Assembly (NCBI RefSeq): GCF_047663525.1
Contig: NC_092602.1
Location: forward strand, 3,417,501-3,481,500
Length of the DNA: 64,000 nucleotides
Source: Anas platyrhynchos
Lineage: Eukaryota > Chordata > Aves > Anseriformes > Anatidae
Reading direction: 5' to 3'
The translations under genes and the position numbers were made by a program. Position 1 is the first letter of the stretch, and each line of letters opens with the position of its first letter. The notes under the pieces are model-generated. The model was not told the origin of the DNA, ran no database searches, and saw nothing but the letters and a program-made list of their open reading frames with translations. This document shows positions 33,701 through 48,400 of the stretch, in pieces.

Positions 33701-34952
33701 TGACATCTACAAGATCATTATCTTGTAGTTTTTTTGGACAGGTTTATACAATCTCAATTTTTCAATAGTGCAACCTGTGCAAGCAAGAAATGACAAACAT
33801 TGTCCTTCACTTTCTTATAAACATCTACTATTATAGGCAAAACAAAACTTACCCATATTATAGATAAGTGACTATTCACATTTGTACATTACAATTTCTT
33901 TTAAACAGCTCCAGATAAACTCTACAATGTCTTACAACATATTAAACAGTATTCAAGTTACTGGGTAACAGAAACAGCACATACAGCGGAACCCTCAAGT
34001 GTTTCCCATTCTCTAATTTACAGCTCAAGTAAGGTTTCATCTTACAAGTGACAAATTAAATTACATTAATGAAGTAAAAAATATAAGATTGTATGCGAGA
34101 TGGAAGTGAATTTGCACTTAAGTTTCCATAACCACCTCGGATTAAGGAAATGCTTCAATTTAAGGAAAAATAGGCATCCAGCCATCTTTGCAGTACACAT
34201 TAGGAATACCATTAATACATTAAAAATGAACTAATTTTAATTTAAGATGTTTATCACAAAAAGAACATGTTGTAGACTCAAATATATAACCCCCAGGAGA
34301 GAACCAGAAAAAATGCAACACCTGGGTATAAACACTATAAAAATGCAATAACCAATGCTGTACAACTAAGATTGTGTTTCTCTCTGAATTCCTGTCTCGT
34401 GTATTTATCCTGTCCATGCCCGTTTCCAAAGACATGCACTGTCAAACAGAAACTGGGAAGGAACCTGAATGCATGATGTGCAACCTCTAGGTTTCATGCT
34501 TTTATAAACTTATAAATTGAAGAGAAAAACCCAATATATATTTTCTATATATATACTCAATACATGCATTCAAGGATATCTCCCACAGCAATGGCATTGA
34601 TGCACTGCGTTAAACCCTGAGCACTGTATGACAAGATAAAAATAAAGCCTGCTTGGGGACTTTCAAGCATTTTCAAACAAATTGTGGTTTGTAGCTTAAA
34701 AGGCCAAAAGTAAAAGCAAACAGGAAGCACTACAGAGAGCATAAGGAAAGACAGATGCACCACCATGAACAACTGCTGGCTTTCAGTTCTACCAACCTTT
34801 TTAGATCTCTTTATTTCCCAAAGTATTTGAGAGCACACAACTGAACTGAAAAAGTTATATTTCTTTGGAATCTGTCCCTGATTTTTATGCAAGTGATATG
34901 CTTTTACAGCCTTTTCCTCAAACACCAAAATCAACACCTGTAGTTTGTCCTC

Positions 34953-37900
34953 TTATGCATTGTTGAAATTGGTGATGCTTTGTGGGTGATGCTGCTGCCA
35001 TATCTGCTGCTGTTGTACTGCAAGCTGTTGAGACTGGTCTGACGTCGACAGGAGGTTTACAAGGGGCGATACACAATTTGCAGGAATGATCAAGCCTGAA
35101 AACAGCAATAAATCAGTTGTTTCACAAGCGTACAATTTTGTTCCTTAAAACTTCAGGCCAAAGGCTGACGATTCCACCATTTAATTTAGGCTACACAACA
35201 GTGCCTGTTTCTAACATCAAGTCTAACCAAGCACAGCTACAAGTTTTGCCATGTAAAACCAGAATTCAGCTATTGCTGTTTTTCTAGTCTCAAAAAAAAT
35301 ACAATAGCATGAAAATTTAAACACAAAACACCTAGTTTCACTATCTTATAGAACCGGCACTATTGTGACATTACAGATCATGGAAAGTCCACATTTAAAA
35401 AAAAAAAAGATTTCAGACTCTAGGATATCTATGCTATGAGAGCTTCCCTAAATGGTTTAGCAATAAGACATTACACACTTATCTCAAAGTCACTCTAAGC
35501 TACTGGTTACATGTGCTCAAAAACCACAAAGGCAACCATTTCAAGGGCTCACTGTTACTTGCGAGAAATGGAAAAAAGCTGAGCCCTTATAGTTTCAAAG
35601 ACAGGCTGGCTGGAACATGCTGAATTTTATTGCTTGTGAAGGAAAAGAACTGAGAGAATAAACGTTTCAAAGCCTGTCTGGAAAAAAAAATTCTTCCTTC
35701 TTTAACTTGAGTCAAAACAGCGTTTGCACACCCAAATCCCTATTTTAATAGTACCTTCTGCCCATCTTCAACATGCACACAGATAAGCCTTTTCTCTTGT
35801 AAGCATTTTCATAAAAATATCTCCTACATGGCTCTCAGAGGGACTTGTAAGTTACAACCACCTCTACCTCAAAATGGAAATAAAGGAGCAGACAAGCCAC
35901 TTACCTACGATCCTCTGACCGTCTTCTGTTCTTAGACGAACTATTTGCATTTTCACATTTGTACCACTCACAGAGGCTAGAACGCCTTCTACTTTTGTCC
36001 AGACGCTCAATACTGAACCACACAAGACATAGTAAGTTCGACAGCGGAGTCCCACTTCACAAACTAATCCCAAGCCTGCCTTCTTACAATTGCCTCTCCT
36101 AGAGGAAAGAGGAGAAAAAAAAGCTTTCAAACCAAAGTTCAGTTAAAAATAAGCCTTGAAGTTATGTAATATTATTCGGAGTTAAATAAGTGCTCCAAGT
36201 AAGTAAGTGGAGGATACTTTATCCACAGCCACAGAATGCTTTTGCTGGGAAAGTTTTGAGAAGTTTTTGCCTATTTAGAACCACATCTTCACAACGTAAA
36301 TCTTTAAATCAAAAAATACCACTAATTTAACTCCCCTAAATCTGTTACATACGAAACCAGTATCTGATCAGCAAGTTTCAGAAGCTCTGATATTAACCTC
36401 AAAGTTCTGCCATTGTGCTGTTCCCCTGGAAGGAGGACATTAGCTGCTGAGTTCAGACACTGCTAGAAGAGGTAGCACGAGAGCAGCTGTTGCTGAACAA
36501 CTGTTTTGTCTTTACATGAAGTACAAATATTCCTCCCCTCCCCCAAATATTACCTTAACTATTCTACCACAAACAAGGTCTCACAAATACAGAACACCAT
36601 TAACGATAAACCAGTTTGTGTGAAACAGCTGAAGAAAGCATCTATCTGCATACAAATACTAACCAATACGCATGTGTGCAGGTGTCTGCAGAAGAATTGT
36701 ACTGCTCTAACCAGTGTGGTAAAGCATCTTCAGAAGGTACCTGGAGAAGTAATTCAAAGTGGAAATAATATTAGTAAGATTGTTAGTAAAATACATCAAA
36801 ACTTGCAAAAAACAAAACCAATTTGTTCATTATTATGAGAAAATAGGGAGCACCAATGGTGAAAAAGGTACAGTGTTCTATAATTCGAAGAATATTCAAT
36901 CAAAATGCAGTCTTGAAGCATGAACAAAATACTTGACACAATAGAATCTCAGGAAGAATAGTGGAATTTCAGAGTTTTTCAGTAATTAACCTAATTTCAG
37001 TTTCACTTAGAATACACCATACATAGTTGCTTATTCAAGAGCATGCCTGTACACCTTACAGAGAAGTAATGCTTTTCCTTGCCAGCCCTGAAAAACCAAC
37101 CCATTTTATATTATCACAATACAAATTACTTGTATTCAGAAAGCTTTAGATATAGCAATACTGAAAGCATGTAGCTATACTTGCAAAACCATGCTATGCA
37201 AAAATAATCCATAACTCTGATTTGACACAGTTGTATACAAACATGAGAAAAAAAGAGAAAACAAAAGTTTGAAACTAGCATCATTTTAATGGTTACCTTC
37301 TTATATTTCTTTTTCAGGTCTGCACATGTTTCTAGTTTGAGCTGTTTCCCAGTATTTGGTCTGTATACTAAAAAAAGCTTCTTTTTAGGATTCACTTCCT
37401 TCACGAGAATAGCGGTTTTCTTGTTATTTCTTATCTGGAAAAAAGGTTTCAACATGGTGACAAGTCCTACATTAAACAAGTCCATACTGTGTTCTTAGCC
37501 ACACTTCATAATAGCATATGTGCAATAAATAATAACCTTAAAGAGTATCACTATATCAAAGTTTTCCTTATAGTGAAAGCACCTGGCTTTCTTGATGAAG
37601 GTTTTACATGAAAGCTCCTCACTTAAGCTCACAGTCCTATCTGCAAATACCCAGAGCTATTAAAAAAGAATGCTTCATACTTAAAGAGTTGGAAACAAAC
37701 TTAACATGAATCTTGAAGTAAAATTAAAAGCATTCTGAATAAACTGAACAGTGACTGACTTGAACATTACATTTTTCAAACTAGACAGCTTATTTGGTTA
37801 GCCCCAAAACAGACTTCTCTGAACATACTCATAGACATGAGCAAAGGATCTTACCTGTAGTGATAAATAAAACCCATCGTCCGGACCTGTTTGTTCTGCC

Positions 37901-39402
37901 CAGAGCTTAGTTGCTTCATCCCAAGACATTCCTCTCTCTACGCTGATCTAGAAGAAGGTCACACAGGGATATTTGAAAAGGAACAGGCATTTGAACAGTT
38001 ACAGAAATGGGAACTAATGGACTACAGAACCTAATATCAACCAATGAAAGGCACGGAACCCTTCACTCAATGCAAGCTTAGCTGATCACAGTATTTTACG
38101 AACTTACTGAAAAGCAAGCTATTAGATCATACCAAAGAGGAAAAAAAAACAACTTACTGTGTATAATTCTACATGTCCAGAGGTAGAATATCCGGGAGTT
38201 AAAAACTTCTTAACATCTGCCTTCCTTACTTTCTCATCCCCAGAGCCCAGATCTTAAAAGGAAAGAACAGAGTTATTCCTCTTATCTTTTCTTACCTAAT
38301 TACAAGAACATTGACATGTTGAGTACTCACCTAAGATGCCCATATCATATCTTCCATTCTTCTTAGCATTTTGAATAACAGCATTTAACGTGTCAGAAAA
38401 GTACTGGAATAAAGCATTCTGCTGATGTACTTCCATACCAAGAATTCTATTCAGAAATTTTCCTATGTTGTTATAATCTAAGAATAAGAAATACATACAT
38501 CAGATCAACAAAGATTAAATTTAACAACAACAAACTTTCAATGAATATTCAAAGCATCTCAAAAGGACTACTTAAATCCATTCTTTCAGAATGGAAGAAA
38601 GCATTCAGAAATTCTTCAGTCTTTTTTTTTTTAAAAAAAAAAAGATAATTACATCATAATGTAATCATAATATGAGTGGACAGGTGATTTTTCTTAGTGA
38701 CATTCTAAAGATACACTAAAAGCAAATACCTTTATCAAGTGTTAGAATTCCAGATCTGTCTTCTACATTTATCAAGCCCACACCAATCAATCCTTGACGA
38801 ACATCTAGGGGAAAAAAAAAAGTTAGATCACAGCTGCTTTGACATCTAACAATAAACCAATGACATAACTTATTTAATCAACCTTGTTTCAAGATTGAAT
38901 CCCAAAACTTCGATACTCCCAAATACATCGCTTGCAATAGACATAACTTTGCCTTCTGTCCTTTCAGAAAGTACAAGTAAGGAAGACAACCAATGACATT
39001 ATATATGAAACCACAGGAGAACAAGATACGTTAACTTTGACCATTATCTGTTATAAAAGAGCTATACTTAATACTTTGGCCAACCTGATTCAGAACGTGT
39101 TATATTGAGAGAGTTTACGTATCTTGTTTCGTATGTGAACTTCAACATACAGCAAAAATACATAGGAATAAAAAAAATCCACTGACAACCAGCTAATCAG
39201 TTCAAAGAGCAACAGTATTTTCTAGCTCTAGAAATACTTGCATTTTCTGTATTCTACAGAATGACCAAAACCAAGTAATTAAATCCAGTGGATTAAAATT
39301 ACCTTTGAAAAAGTCTCCAGGAAAATCAGGTGGTGGAGAGACCATTGGGGAGTCTAAATTCACAATGGATTTCATAACAATCTCTAAAGCATTCCTGCCA
39401 TA
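34953..39402 (-). CDS. SBNO1: SBNO1 exons 23-31: strawberry-notch C-terminal domain, residues 1039-1391
   Basis: This part is unique to the strawberry notch family. Exon 23 has [19 protein letters not shown]. Exon 25 has [20 protein letters not shown]. Exon 27 has [20 protein letters not shown]. Exon 28 has [20 protein letters not shown]. Exon 29 has [19 protein letters not shown]. Exon 30 has [20 protein letters not shown] and ends [11 protein letters not shown]. The last exon has the Q-rich tail ([20 protein letters not shown]) and ends in NFNNA. All junction phases agree with the conserved protein. Confidence 0.94.
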
Positions 39403-42400
39403 CTGCATAAGAAAAAAAGTTGTTTTAACAACATGATTCAGTGTTTGTGCCTCAGCTCCTACCATACATGGGTTAAAACAAGCATTTCTGATTCACAGCA
39501 GAACTTTTCACTCCTTATTAACTTTTCAGTTATTAGTTACACTACATAACAGCCCAGTGTTAATTTCTAATTACAATTGCCAAATTAATCTTTTAATTTT
39601 AAATGAAAAGGCTTCATTGACTTCTGACCTGGATTGTTAGCAGATGCAGAGAACTTACGTGCATATTTCTGCTCTATGTTTTCTGGCTATTTGTAAAGCC
39701 ACAATCTTAATTCTATTTCAGAAAGAGGCCTTTCATCAAGAAGTAGCAGTTAAAAGTATAAAATGCTTCACATGAGATGGAAGAGGTCATTTGTGGAATA
39801 AGCACCACAGCATGAGCTTTCAAACAAAAATAGAACTGTCACCTTGTTGTCAAAATTGAATCTGCTGAGGTCTCGAGTTTCTGTAGCCCGTCTGTCACCG
39901 TGGGTGAGGGCTCCCTGTTAAGACACACCTTTGTGATTAGAACAAATTATGGAAACAATAATTTTAGCTCTATTTTCTCAAATGAAGGATCAGATTTCTT
40001 GGAAGGATCAGATCTTACCAAGCTTTCCAGTCTTTTTGCAACTATGGATGCAAATCTTTGCTCTCCAGCCAACTCAGAAATTAGGAATACATACTCTGGA
40101 GCAGTCACTTGATTGGACCTGTGAGTTCTTCCTGGATAGTTAAACAGAAACACATATATTAAATAAATTCCACTTCAATGAACATTTGAATTGTTGAGAA
40201 TTAAGAAAATAGTTTAACCCCACTGAAAATCAGCTTCTGCTGTAATACAACCAATGGAAACTGGTACAAAAATAGAGTTTTGGTAACTTTATGAAGAGAT
40301 TTGATATATGCAAAACAAACTAAGCTGTGGCGTAAATTTGTTCACTAGGTTTCTTTCAAAGCTTTTGAGACTATTAGCTACATGTATGACTATTAATAAA
40401 GGTGAATCCACCACAGGTGAAGGAGATTTTTTAAGGATTCCTTAAGAGGCCACTTAGTCATTCTTCACATGAATTAACTGTAAATCTAGTATTACTGAAT
40501 CTGCTAGGAGAAAGATACAAGAAGAGTTATTTACCAAACTGCTGTATTGCTCTATCCGCACTCCATGGCAACTCCAGAGTCATGTGAACTCTCCGCCTCT
40601 GATTCTTAGCTCTACGGTCTGCTTGCAATGAGATACCAGAGCTGGCAGCCTCTGAGATTATGGCAATGTTCTTTTATTAAAAAAAAAAATAAAAAAAAAA
40701 GATTTAGTAATAAATCCAAGATCAAGTTTCAGTTTTCAGTTTCACAGAAAAAAAATTATTTCAGAATTACTAACATGTCTGGAGTAGTATCACTGTCATT
40801 TGGTCTTAATATCTCAAGAAGGGAAAGAGGGGAGGGGAAAAAAGTCTGGTTCTCTATCAGAGCTATAAATGCTAACTTTTTTTTTTGAGAAAAGTTTTTT
40901 TCACTTTTTGGCAACACCTTTCTATGCAAATGAAAAAAGGCAGTGTTACAGTCTTGCCATTCTAAAGGACACATTTCTCTGATGGGAAGAGGAAATGAGA
41001 AGGGACAGAGGGAGACCTGTTCGATAGCAAGCAACAGAGAAGAACTACAAAAAGTTGTGGCTAATACCACGTAAGGAAGAACACGTGGCCATTCTGGTAT
41101 CTGCATTTGCCTTGAAAGAATTTAAGCTCTTGGACTGTGTGCAAGTCACTTACAGGAACATGAATATTTCCCCTCAAGTGTAGTAACAGATCACAGAAGT
41201 TCCACACAACAGCTACATTTACTTGATTTGCCCTCTTGTGGTAGCATACCCAAATGAATCAGTTATGGTGTTTGGTTTTTCCTCCTCCTTTTATCAGCTC
41301 CAATTGTATCATTCCAGTCATCATTTCTTTTCAGAGTACAATTTAAAGGACAAAAGCTATTGCTCTTCCCAGCATTACTTCTCAATCTGTGTTAAGGTTA
41401 CCAAACTCCCACCCTTTCTCATTGAAACTCCTTCCCCCTATTGCACCAAGTCAACCTAGCTTTTCCCCCTTTCAACTGTTTTCTCTTCGTAGGAGAAGTA
41501 CACATTAATCCAGATAAAGGAATCTGGAAGACATGGAAGGTTTGTCTGCTTTTTAAAACACATGCTGTTTCAACAAGACTAGTTTAAGGGTGCTAGCTTT
41601 CCAACTGGCACATATGTACATGCCTCCTAAGAACAGGCCTCCATGCCCACCCAAACTAGAGCCTGACCTACAAAGAATGTTGTAGCCACATATTAGATAG
41701 GACTACTCATCACACTGGTTTGAAAAACAGAATGCACAGCACTGAATAGGAAATGCTTTCTCGCTGGTACTTATTGTACTTAAAGTCACTTACAGTGAGA
41801 TAAAAGTAGACTGAAATATTCGAGTTGTTGCTCTATGTGACTGACTCATCTAGCAAGTTCTTCTAAATCGTATTTAAGAGCTACCTTATCTCCATCCATG
41901 AACCTCTGCTTTTCTGTGATGTTCAGAATTTCAACAGGCACATCAAGTTCAGATCTTGACTCATAAGATATGCTGCCATCATCATTGCTCACAACTCTCC
42001 CTTTGCGGCCTGTCATCTTTAAAAACAAAAAGGGAATATAAACTCATTATGATAATACCGAAATTATTACACGCCACAAACTTCAAGCAATGATGCTATT
42101 TATTCATATACCAACCTTAAAACACAAATTACTGATTCTGAAATTTACCAAGTACAATACTCCAAGCACAAAGCTACATTTGAGAACCTGCATTTTTTTT
42201 GCTTGACGTCATTATCTGCTATGTGGAACACTTATTCAGAGGTGGCTGAGGGAAATCAAAGTACGAGAACATATTTATGCAGAAACATACACTACACCAC
42301 TGTCCGTAACGGATTTATTAGTCATCAAATAATTCTACAGACTACTGTTGAAGTTATGTCTTAAAAAGAAGAGTCTAATGCCTGTCAGAAGTGAAGAAAC

Positions 42401-45400
42401 GCTGTCACATACTAAGAGCTTGCTATTTTTACTCCTGACAACAGCAACTGGGGACATATAAAAATGCTCACAACTCCAGAGGCCTCCAAAGGTACTAGGA
42501 AAATGAGCTAAAATGGTAGCTGAGATTGTCAACGATTTTAACATGGTCTTTTAAATCATGATGATGTTTCTACCTGACAAGGACAGGTAGCTTAGAGACA
42601 TGTTCCTAAGATTTTTGAGAAAGAGATATGATTGCTCACCTGACTTTTCACAAAGTCGGTTTTATTATACAGGTTCTTAATCTTTATTGCTCATATATAC
42701 CAGCTTCAAACTGACAACAGCTAGTTTGAACTATATACCACTTAAGAGAAACACAAACTAATGTTATTTATCTAATAAGAAACTACCACCAATCTCAGAA
42801 ACAACCTGGTTATTCATCAGAGCTCTTCCCTGTATTCCAGTAAAATCTTCAAGTTTCTCCTTCATGCAGGGACATTCAGCAAAAATAAGTTACATTCTCA
42901 TACCTGTGAGATGTCTAAAACTGACGATCAACTTCTCTTTTAAGATACTTAGGCAATACATAACCTTGAATGACAACAATGATTTACTGCTGCCAGATCA
43001 GTAACACAGCTGCAGTAGAAAAAAAGTCTTCTCTGAATGTAAACATCAGCCTACCTCTGCAACATTTTCAGGACCACCCAGTTCATCTATAAGCTCATCC
43101 AGTGTATTAGGTGGAAGATCTTCAGCCAGCTTTTCCAGTTTATCAAGCAGTTCTTTCTTCATTTGTTGGGCCCTTTCAACAGCATCCTGACTTGTTACAA
43201 AGCTGCTGTTTGTGTTACTGTTTGCTGAAATTTAAGAGAAAACCTTTATGATTAGAATTTCACTGCTGAATTGCTAAGTAGGTGAGCCAAACAAGTGAGT
43301 TCCAAAGAAATTTATTCTTACCTGATGTGTTGGTGCTAGAAGTAGTGGTACCAACACTGGAAGTAAAACAGCTAGGTCGTTTTGAGCCAAGACCAGAAGC
43401 TAATAAGGCACTTTGAATAGAATCCGGGTCTATACTTTTCTTCTTTTTCTTGTCTTTATTTTTTTTATGCTCTTTTCTAATTAGCCAGGGATCTAGGATT
43501 AAATAAAATATTTTCAAAAAGTTTACAAGCATTCAACAACAAAATGCATCCTTTCCTCTGAAAACCAATGTTCTTGTCACAAAAGGTGACTTACAGAAGT
43601 CTGAATTTTAGTGTGTAAAAATCTGCTGAAGAGATGCAGATCACTCTAGAATTAATTCCTGTCTCAGTAGGATTTAACTACAACCTTGTCATTCACAGTC
43701 TTATTTTTGGGTCACTGAAATATTTAAGACTTTACGCTTACTATCTGCAAGTGCAGATACTTGCTTCATGAAGCACTTAAACTGCCTTACCGTCTTCGTC
43801 ATCTTCACTGGATTCATCTCTGAATGGGTTGAAGTCATCATCATCTCCAGAACTCATATATCTGAGGCTCTCATTGTCACTTTCTTCATTGTCTGAAGCA
43901 TCAGATTCACTTTCACTCTCATCAGAGCTGCTACCCGCAAGGCCACCTGTTTTACGAGCTTTTTTGGCTTCTCTGCTTACTTCTTCACCTAATGCCATCA
44001 CCACCCCAGGACAAAGAGGTAAAAAAAAGTTAGTTTAGACCTTGTAGTCTACTTTTGACATTTGTTTTCAACACGACAACATACAAACTGAAAAAATATT
44101 CAACATTAAAACCAAATCTGTTTAAAATAAATTTAAATTTTTTCCAGTAACCCCTCCCCCCAACACTTTTAAAATCACTTGTTTTTGGTAAAAGTATCAC
44201 CAGCCTGTGGAAAGAGGGTACTACTAGGCTTCTCTTTTCTTAGTCATGAGAACAAGGAAGCAGTTATTTGCTTGACTGCATCAGGAAGTGGTCTGATATA
44301 CAAGCTGCTTTGGGACACAATCCCACACTAGGTATCAGCCCAATTTTTGAATGAATAACTAAAATTTACAGATTGTATTACCTTGGCAGCAGTTTTAAGT
44401 CTATTAACAGAAATTTGTAACAGAAGTCTTAGAGACCTGTAATACACGCTCTTCCATGAATATTGGTACTGATACTTACATTCCCACAATTTATTCTTTC
44501 CCCCTCAGAGTTCTCTTTTCAGCAATTGTAAAATTGCTATTTTCACTATATTAGCGTAGCAACTCAAGCGTTACCTTTCCGCTTCTTTATTTTGTTCTCC
44601 TTGCAAGGGCTGTCTCTGGGTGAATTGTTGTTGCTTTGAGCAGTCAAGTCAATTCCCAACAAGCTAAACAGTTTCTTCCTGTCAGGAGCTGGAAAGTGCT
44701 TTTCAATAAGAGACTGGAATACTCCTCTGTTTAAGGAAAAGAAAGTTCAGTTCAATTTGCATTCATCTAAAGTAGAAACTTGTAACATTTGAACAGCTTG
44801 ACTTCTGTGAAGAATTATTCCTCATGAATGCAATTACAGATGCACCCTGTATAATTATCACCCATGTTACTGTGTTTGTCACCCTCTAAAAAACAGTGGT
44901 AGGAGACATTTACTTTACAGCACTGTTACTTTTAACTCATTAAATTGGATTTTGGTGTCAAGTGTTATTGCTGCTGACATTTTCTTACTGCTCAACGTTT
45001 AAATGATAGATTAACCTAAATTATTAAGAACTTCAGCAAGGTAGTCTCAGTATTTGATCTGGCTCATCTGATAGAAGTTTTGCTGCAAATGCAGCATGCA
45101 CTTGACACATCTACCCTCCCGCACACTTTGAGGTAGAACAGCACCAGCTGTTCCACCCGAAAACATCATTTAACATGGCATTAACAGAACCAGGAACTAC
45201 AGAATGGCTTATATAAGTAATACTGTCAGGCTTCACATACAGGCAGCTTAAGCACAAATTGCTACATGTATTCCAGTATTCCAGTCACTTTGCTAAAGCA
45301 CAGTTCTGACAAACATCATATCTTACTTTGCTGTAGAAACAAAGTCATTCAGTTCACCACCACCTTCCTCCAAAGCTTCTAGCGTCCTTGCTTCTCCTGT

Positions 45401-48400
45401 TGACTGCAGGCCAATAACAACACACTAAAGGACAAATTAACACAAGGTACACGTTTCAATACCAGAGTACAAAAGCATGTTGCCACCATACCTTTTAAAA
45501 TATTACATATAAACAAAAATATTTAGAGGTAAGTCTTCATCAACTTACTTTCCCATTCTTGATTTCTTCCCGAGCCAGCTGCACCACCCTCTTCACTTTA
45601 GATGCTATGCAAAGGTACTTGAAAAACCTCTGATGAGCTGACCAAAATTGACCCCACATAGACTTTTTCATTCGTTGTTCTGCATCAATAAGATCAGCTG
45701 CTTGTTGAAATCTTTCTCTAGCACAGACCCACTGAAAAAGAGATTGTTAATTGCTTTATGTGTCACATTTCAAGGCTATATAGATACATTCTTTAGTATC
45801 CAAATAAAGACAGAAGAGAAGCGTAAAGTTAGGATACTACAGGACTGCAAGTCAAGAAACTCCTTGTACATCAAAGCACACAAAAAGAAAATAGTTATGG
45901 CTGAGTGAAGTCAAAATATAATTACTTTCATAATGAAAAGCAGATATTTACATTACTGCCAATGCAAACGCACAGTTTTTTCTAATTATCTACTTTCTCC
46001 ATTAATATATTCAGGCTAAGAAAGTCAAGAGAACTGCCCATAATTAGGCATAAGCAACAACCAAAAAAAGAAAACTACTGCTTTCACATTTACAGTGTTT
46101 TGTTATACTCTTTAAAACTTGTCTAAGACAAGAACAGTAAAGTAAGACTTTTGCATGCTTTTAAGTAAGCTTTGGATACGAGTCTAATGACTTTTAAACA
46201 ACTTCATAAAGTACAATGCTGTTTTGAAGTTGATGTTATAGCTGTCAAAGAACAATTTTAATTATTGTAGCTATGCAACATGAATACTGAGTCATGCTTA
46301 AGCACTTATTCAGCAGGTAAAGACCCTGTTCATTTTAAACAATGTCCAAGGAACAATTAAGCTGTGTCAGGAAGTTCAGATTCCCTATTAGAAAAAAGTT
46401 CTTCACTGAGAGGATGGCAAAGCACTAGAACAAGCACCCCAGGCAGGGGATTATGGCTCTAAGCCTGTGTTCAAGAAACATTTGGACAACACTAACATAT
46501 ATGGCTTAACTCTTACACTGAGCTATGTAGAGTCAGGAATTGGACTCTATGATGGATCCTTTCCAACTCAGGTTATTCTCATTGTAATATTTTTTCCTAA
46601 TACAGTGGTGATACTGTACAAGAATGTGTACAAATGAATGTGTTTTGTGGACAATATTAAGAACAACAAGAGATAACCAGCCAGGAAATAATAACATTAA
46701 AAGCAACGACAGCTTTGCCAATTCAGACTTGATCCACTGCATATGTAAAACTACTGTCCTGCACTGTTTAACTACAAGCACCGCTCTACCATACTGCTTC
46801 CATGAAGAAGTGTGTGCAGACTGTCTAGCACTTCTGCAGCTTGTTGTCAGCTCAGTTGCCTAAAGGGGGAGGACTGGAGCAGCTATGGCCAGCAGGAGAA
46901 CAGCAACATCTAAGGCAACAATGACCAAGGTCTCTGAAGCACTGCTAGAGGTCTGTGGATCAGTCAGATATTAGAAGATGCACCCTAAACTACAGCTTTT
47001 ATGACTCCAAACAAGAACTAGCAGCTTTTGCCGAAGTCTTAAATGCAAATTTTTACACTAAGATGATACACAAGTAGATGCCATTCCTGTCTTTCAACAA
47101 GCAACAGTACTATATTTCATTTCAAAAGCATTTAAGTTTAATGCAAGTAACTTGAACCTCTCAGAACTCAAGACAGGAAGCAAATTTAAAGAAGCGTTCT
47201 TACCAGTTTCACAGATTTATTGTACATTTTAACATATTCCTGTGAAAGCAGAACTTCATCAATTTTGAAAGTTACACCTGAAAAACTCAACTGTCTAGCT
47301 ATGTACATTCCTCTCAGTTTCATATCCATAGCAACTATTTCCATGGCACCAACACCTCTAAAATAAAACAAAAAGTGAATGTTAGCATTTTCAAGAGCAA
47401 TGATTTGTTAAAAACACAAAACAAAATTCAAGTGCTTTACAAATAAATAGCATGCTTACAAACGTGAAGGAATGTTTTCAAAATCATTAGGAGTGTTTAA
47501 CTAAACAATACTAATAAATAAGGTCTTGAAATCTAGCCTCCACATAGAACTACATGAACTACATCCCTGCTCCTTGAGTACTACATGTACTCCAACGGGT
47601 ATAAAACACTCAGCTACTTTTTCCCCAAAAATGACCCAGCATGCATTAGGATATCAACTCATTAACCGTAAGTGAATGATTAAATTGGTCCAAACATGTA
47701 ACAATCTTTTATTGCAATTTTATAAACTCCAACGAGGATTTAAAATAATGGATACAAACTATATTAAGTTATTTTCATACCAGTATAAATCTGAATAATT
47801 AAGTTACCTAGTAACTTAAGTTCTCTTCAACAGAAACACACCTTTAGCAATACCTCGAGAGCACTGAAGTCAATTGCAAAGCTAAGCTACTCACAAGCTT
47901 GGGCCTGTAATTTCATTATTGCTCGTTTGATGCATACTCAGTAATAAAGTAGAGACTCCACTTGCACAGTCTAGAAAAAGCATGCATCATGTAGATGGTA
48001 TGTGAGAAGATGCATACTAAGCCCTATTGTAGCATTTTGAAGTGTTCAAAAATCCTTGTCAAGTAGGCAAAAACAGAATATATTAAAATGCTCACCTACC
48101 AAAGAATGCAGCAGTGGCATTATCTCCCAACCTCGCACATTTAGTTTTCTTTAAAAGGTCTAAAATACGAAGTACCTTTCAACAGCACACGTCATTTCTC
48201 TGAACTGGGTTCTTATGCCAGAAAGCATAAGAACAAGACTTCTTACTGTTAAGCTGCCTAAGCTGAGCGCATAAACATTAGAGGGCTTTTGCATATAGGG
48301 AGACACTACCTATACTGAGCACACTCAGTATACACAGTGCGTTTTCATGATTAGCAGCAAAACATTTTCACCTCATACCACCACCCACATTTTGAGAGGG

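Larger units (their letters stand above)
28975..34952 (-). other. SBNO1: SBNO1 3' untranslated region (long form)
   Basis: The region runs from the TGA-side end of the last coding exon (stop at 34953-34955) to the distal AATAAA at 28991-28996. It is AT-rich and contains no competing gene. A proximal AATAAA at 33695-33700 would give a 3' UTR of about 1.27 kb, and another AATAAA lies at 34803-34808. Three Pumilio-type elements (31493-31562), a short CR1 remnant (32638-32705) and a 24-nt T run (33619-33642) lie inside. Which polyadenylation sites are used cannot be decided from sequence. Confidence 0.55.

Noticed and set aside
42550..42660. Possible C/D snoRNA (ATGATGA followed by CTGA) on the plus strand
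   Set aside because: It is antisense to the host gene SBNO1, has no terminal stem, and the box spacing is irregular.
45000..45200. Possible H/ACA snoRNA in the SBNO1 intron
   Set aside because: The two hairpins lack the H box between them and an ACA trinucleotide just after the second stem, and they lack the internal guide pockets. They are kept only as unexplained hairpins.
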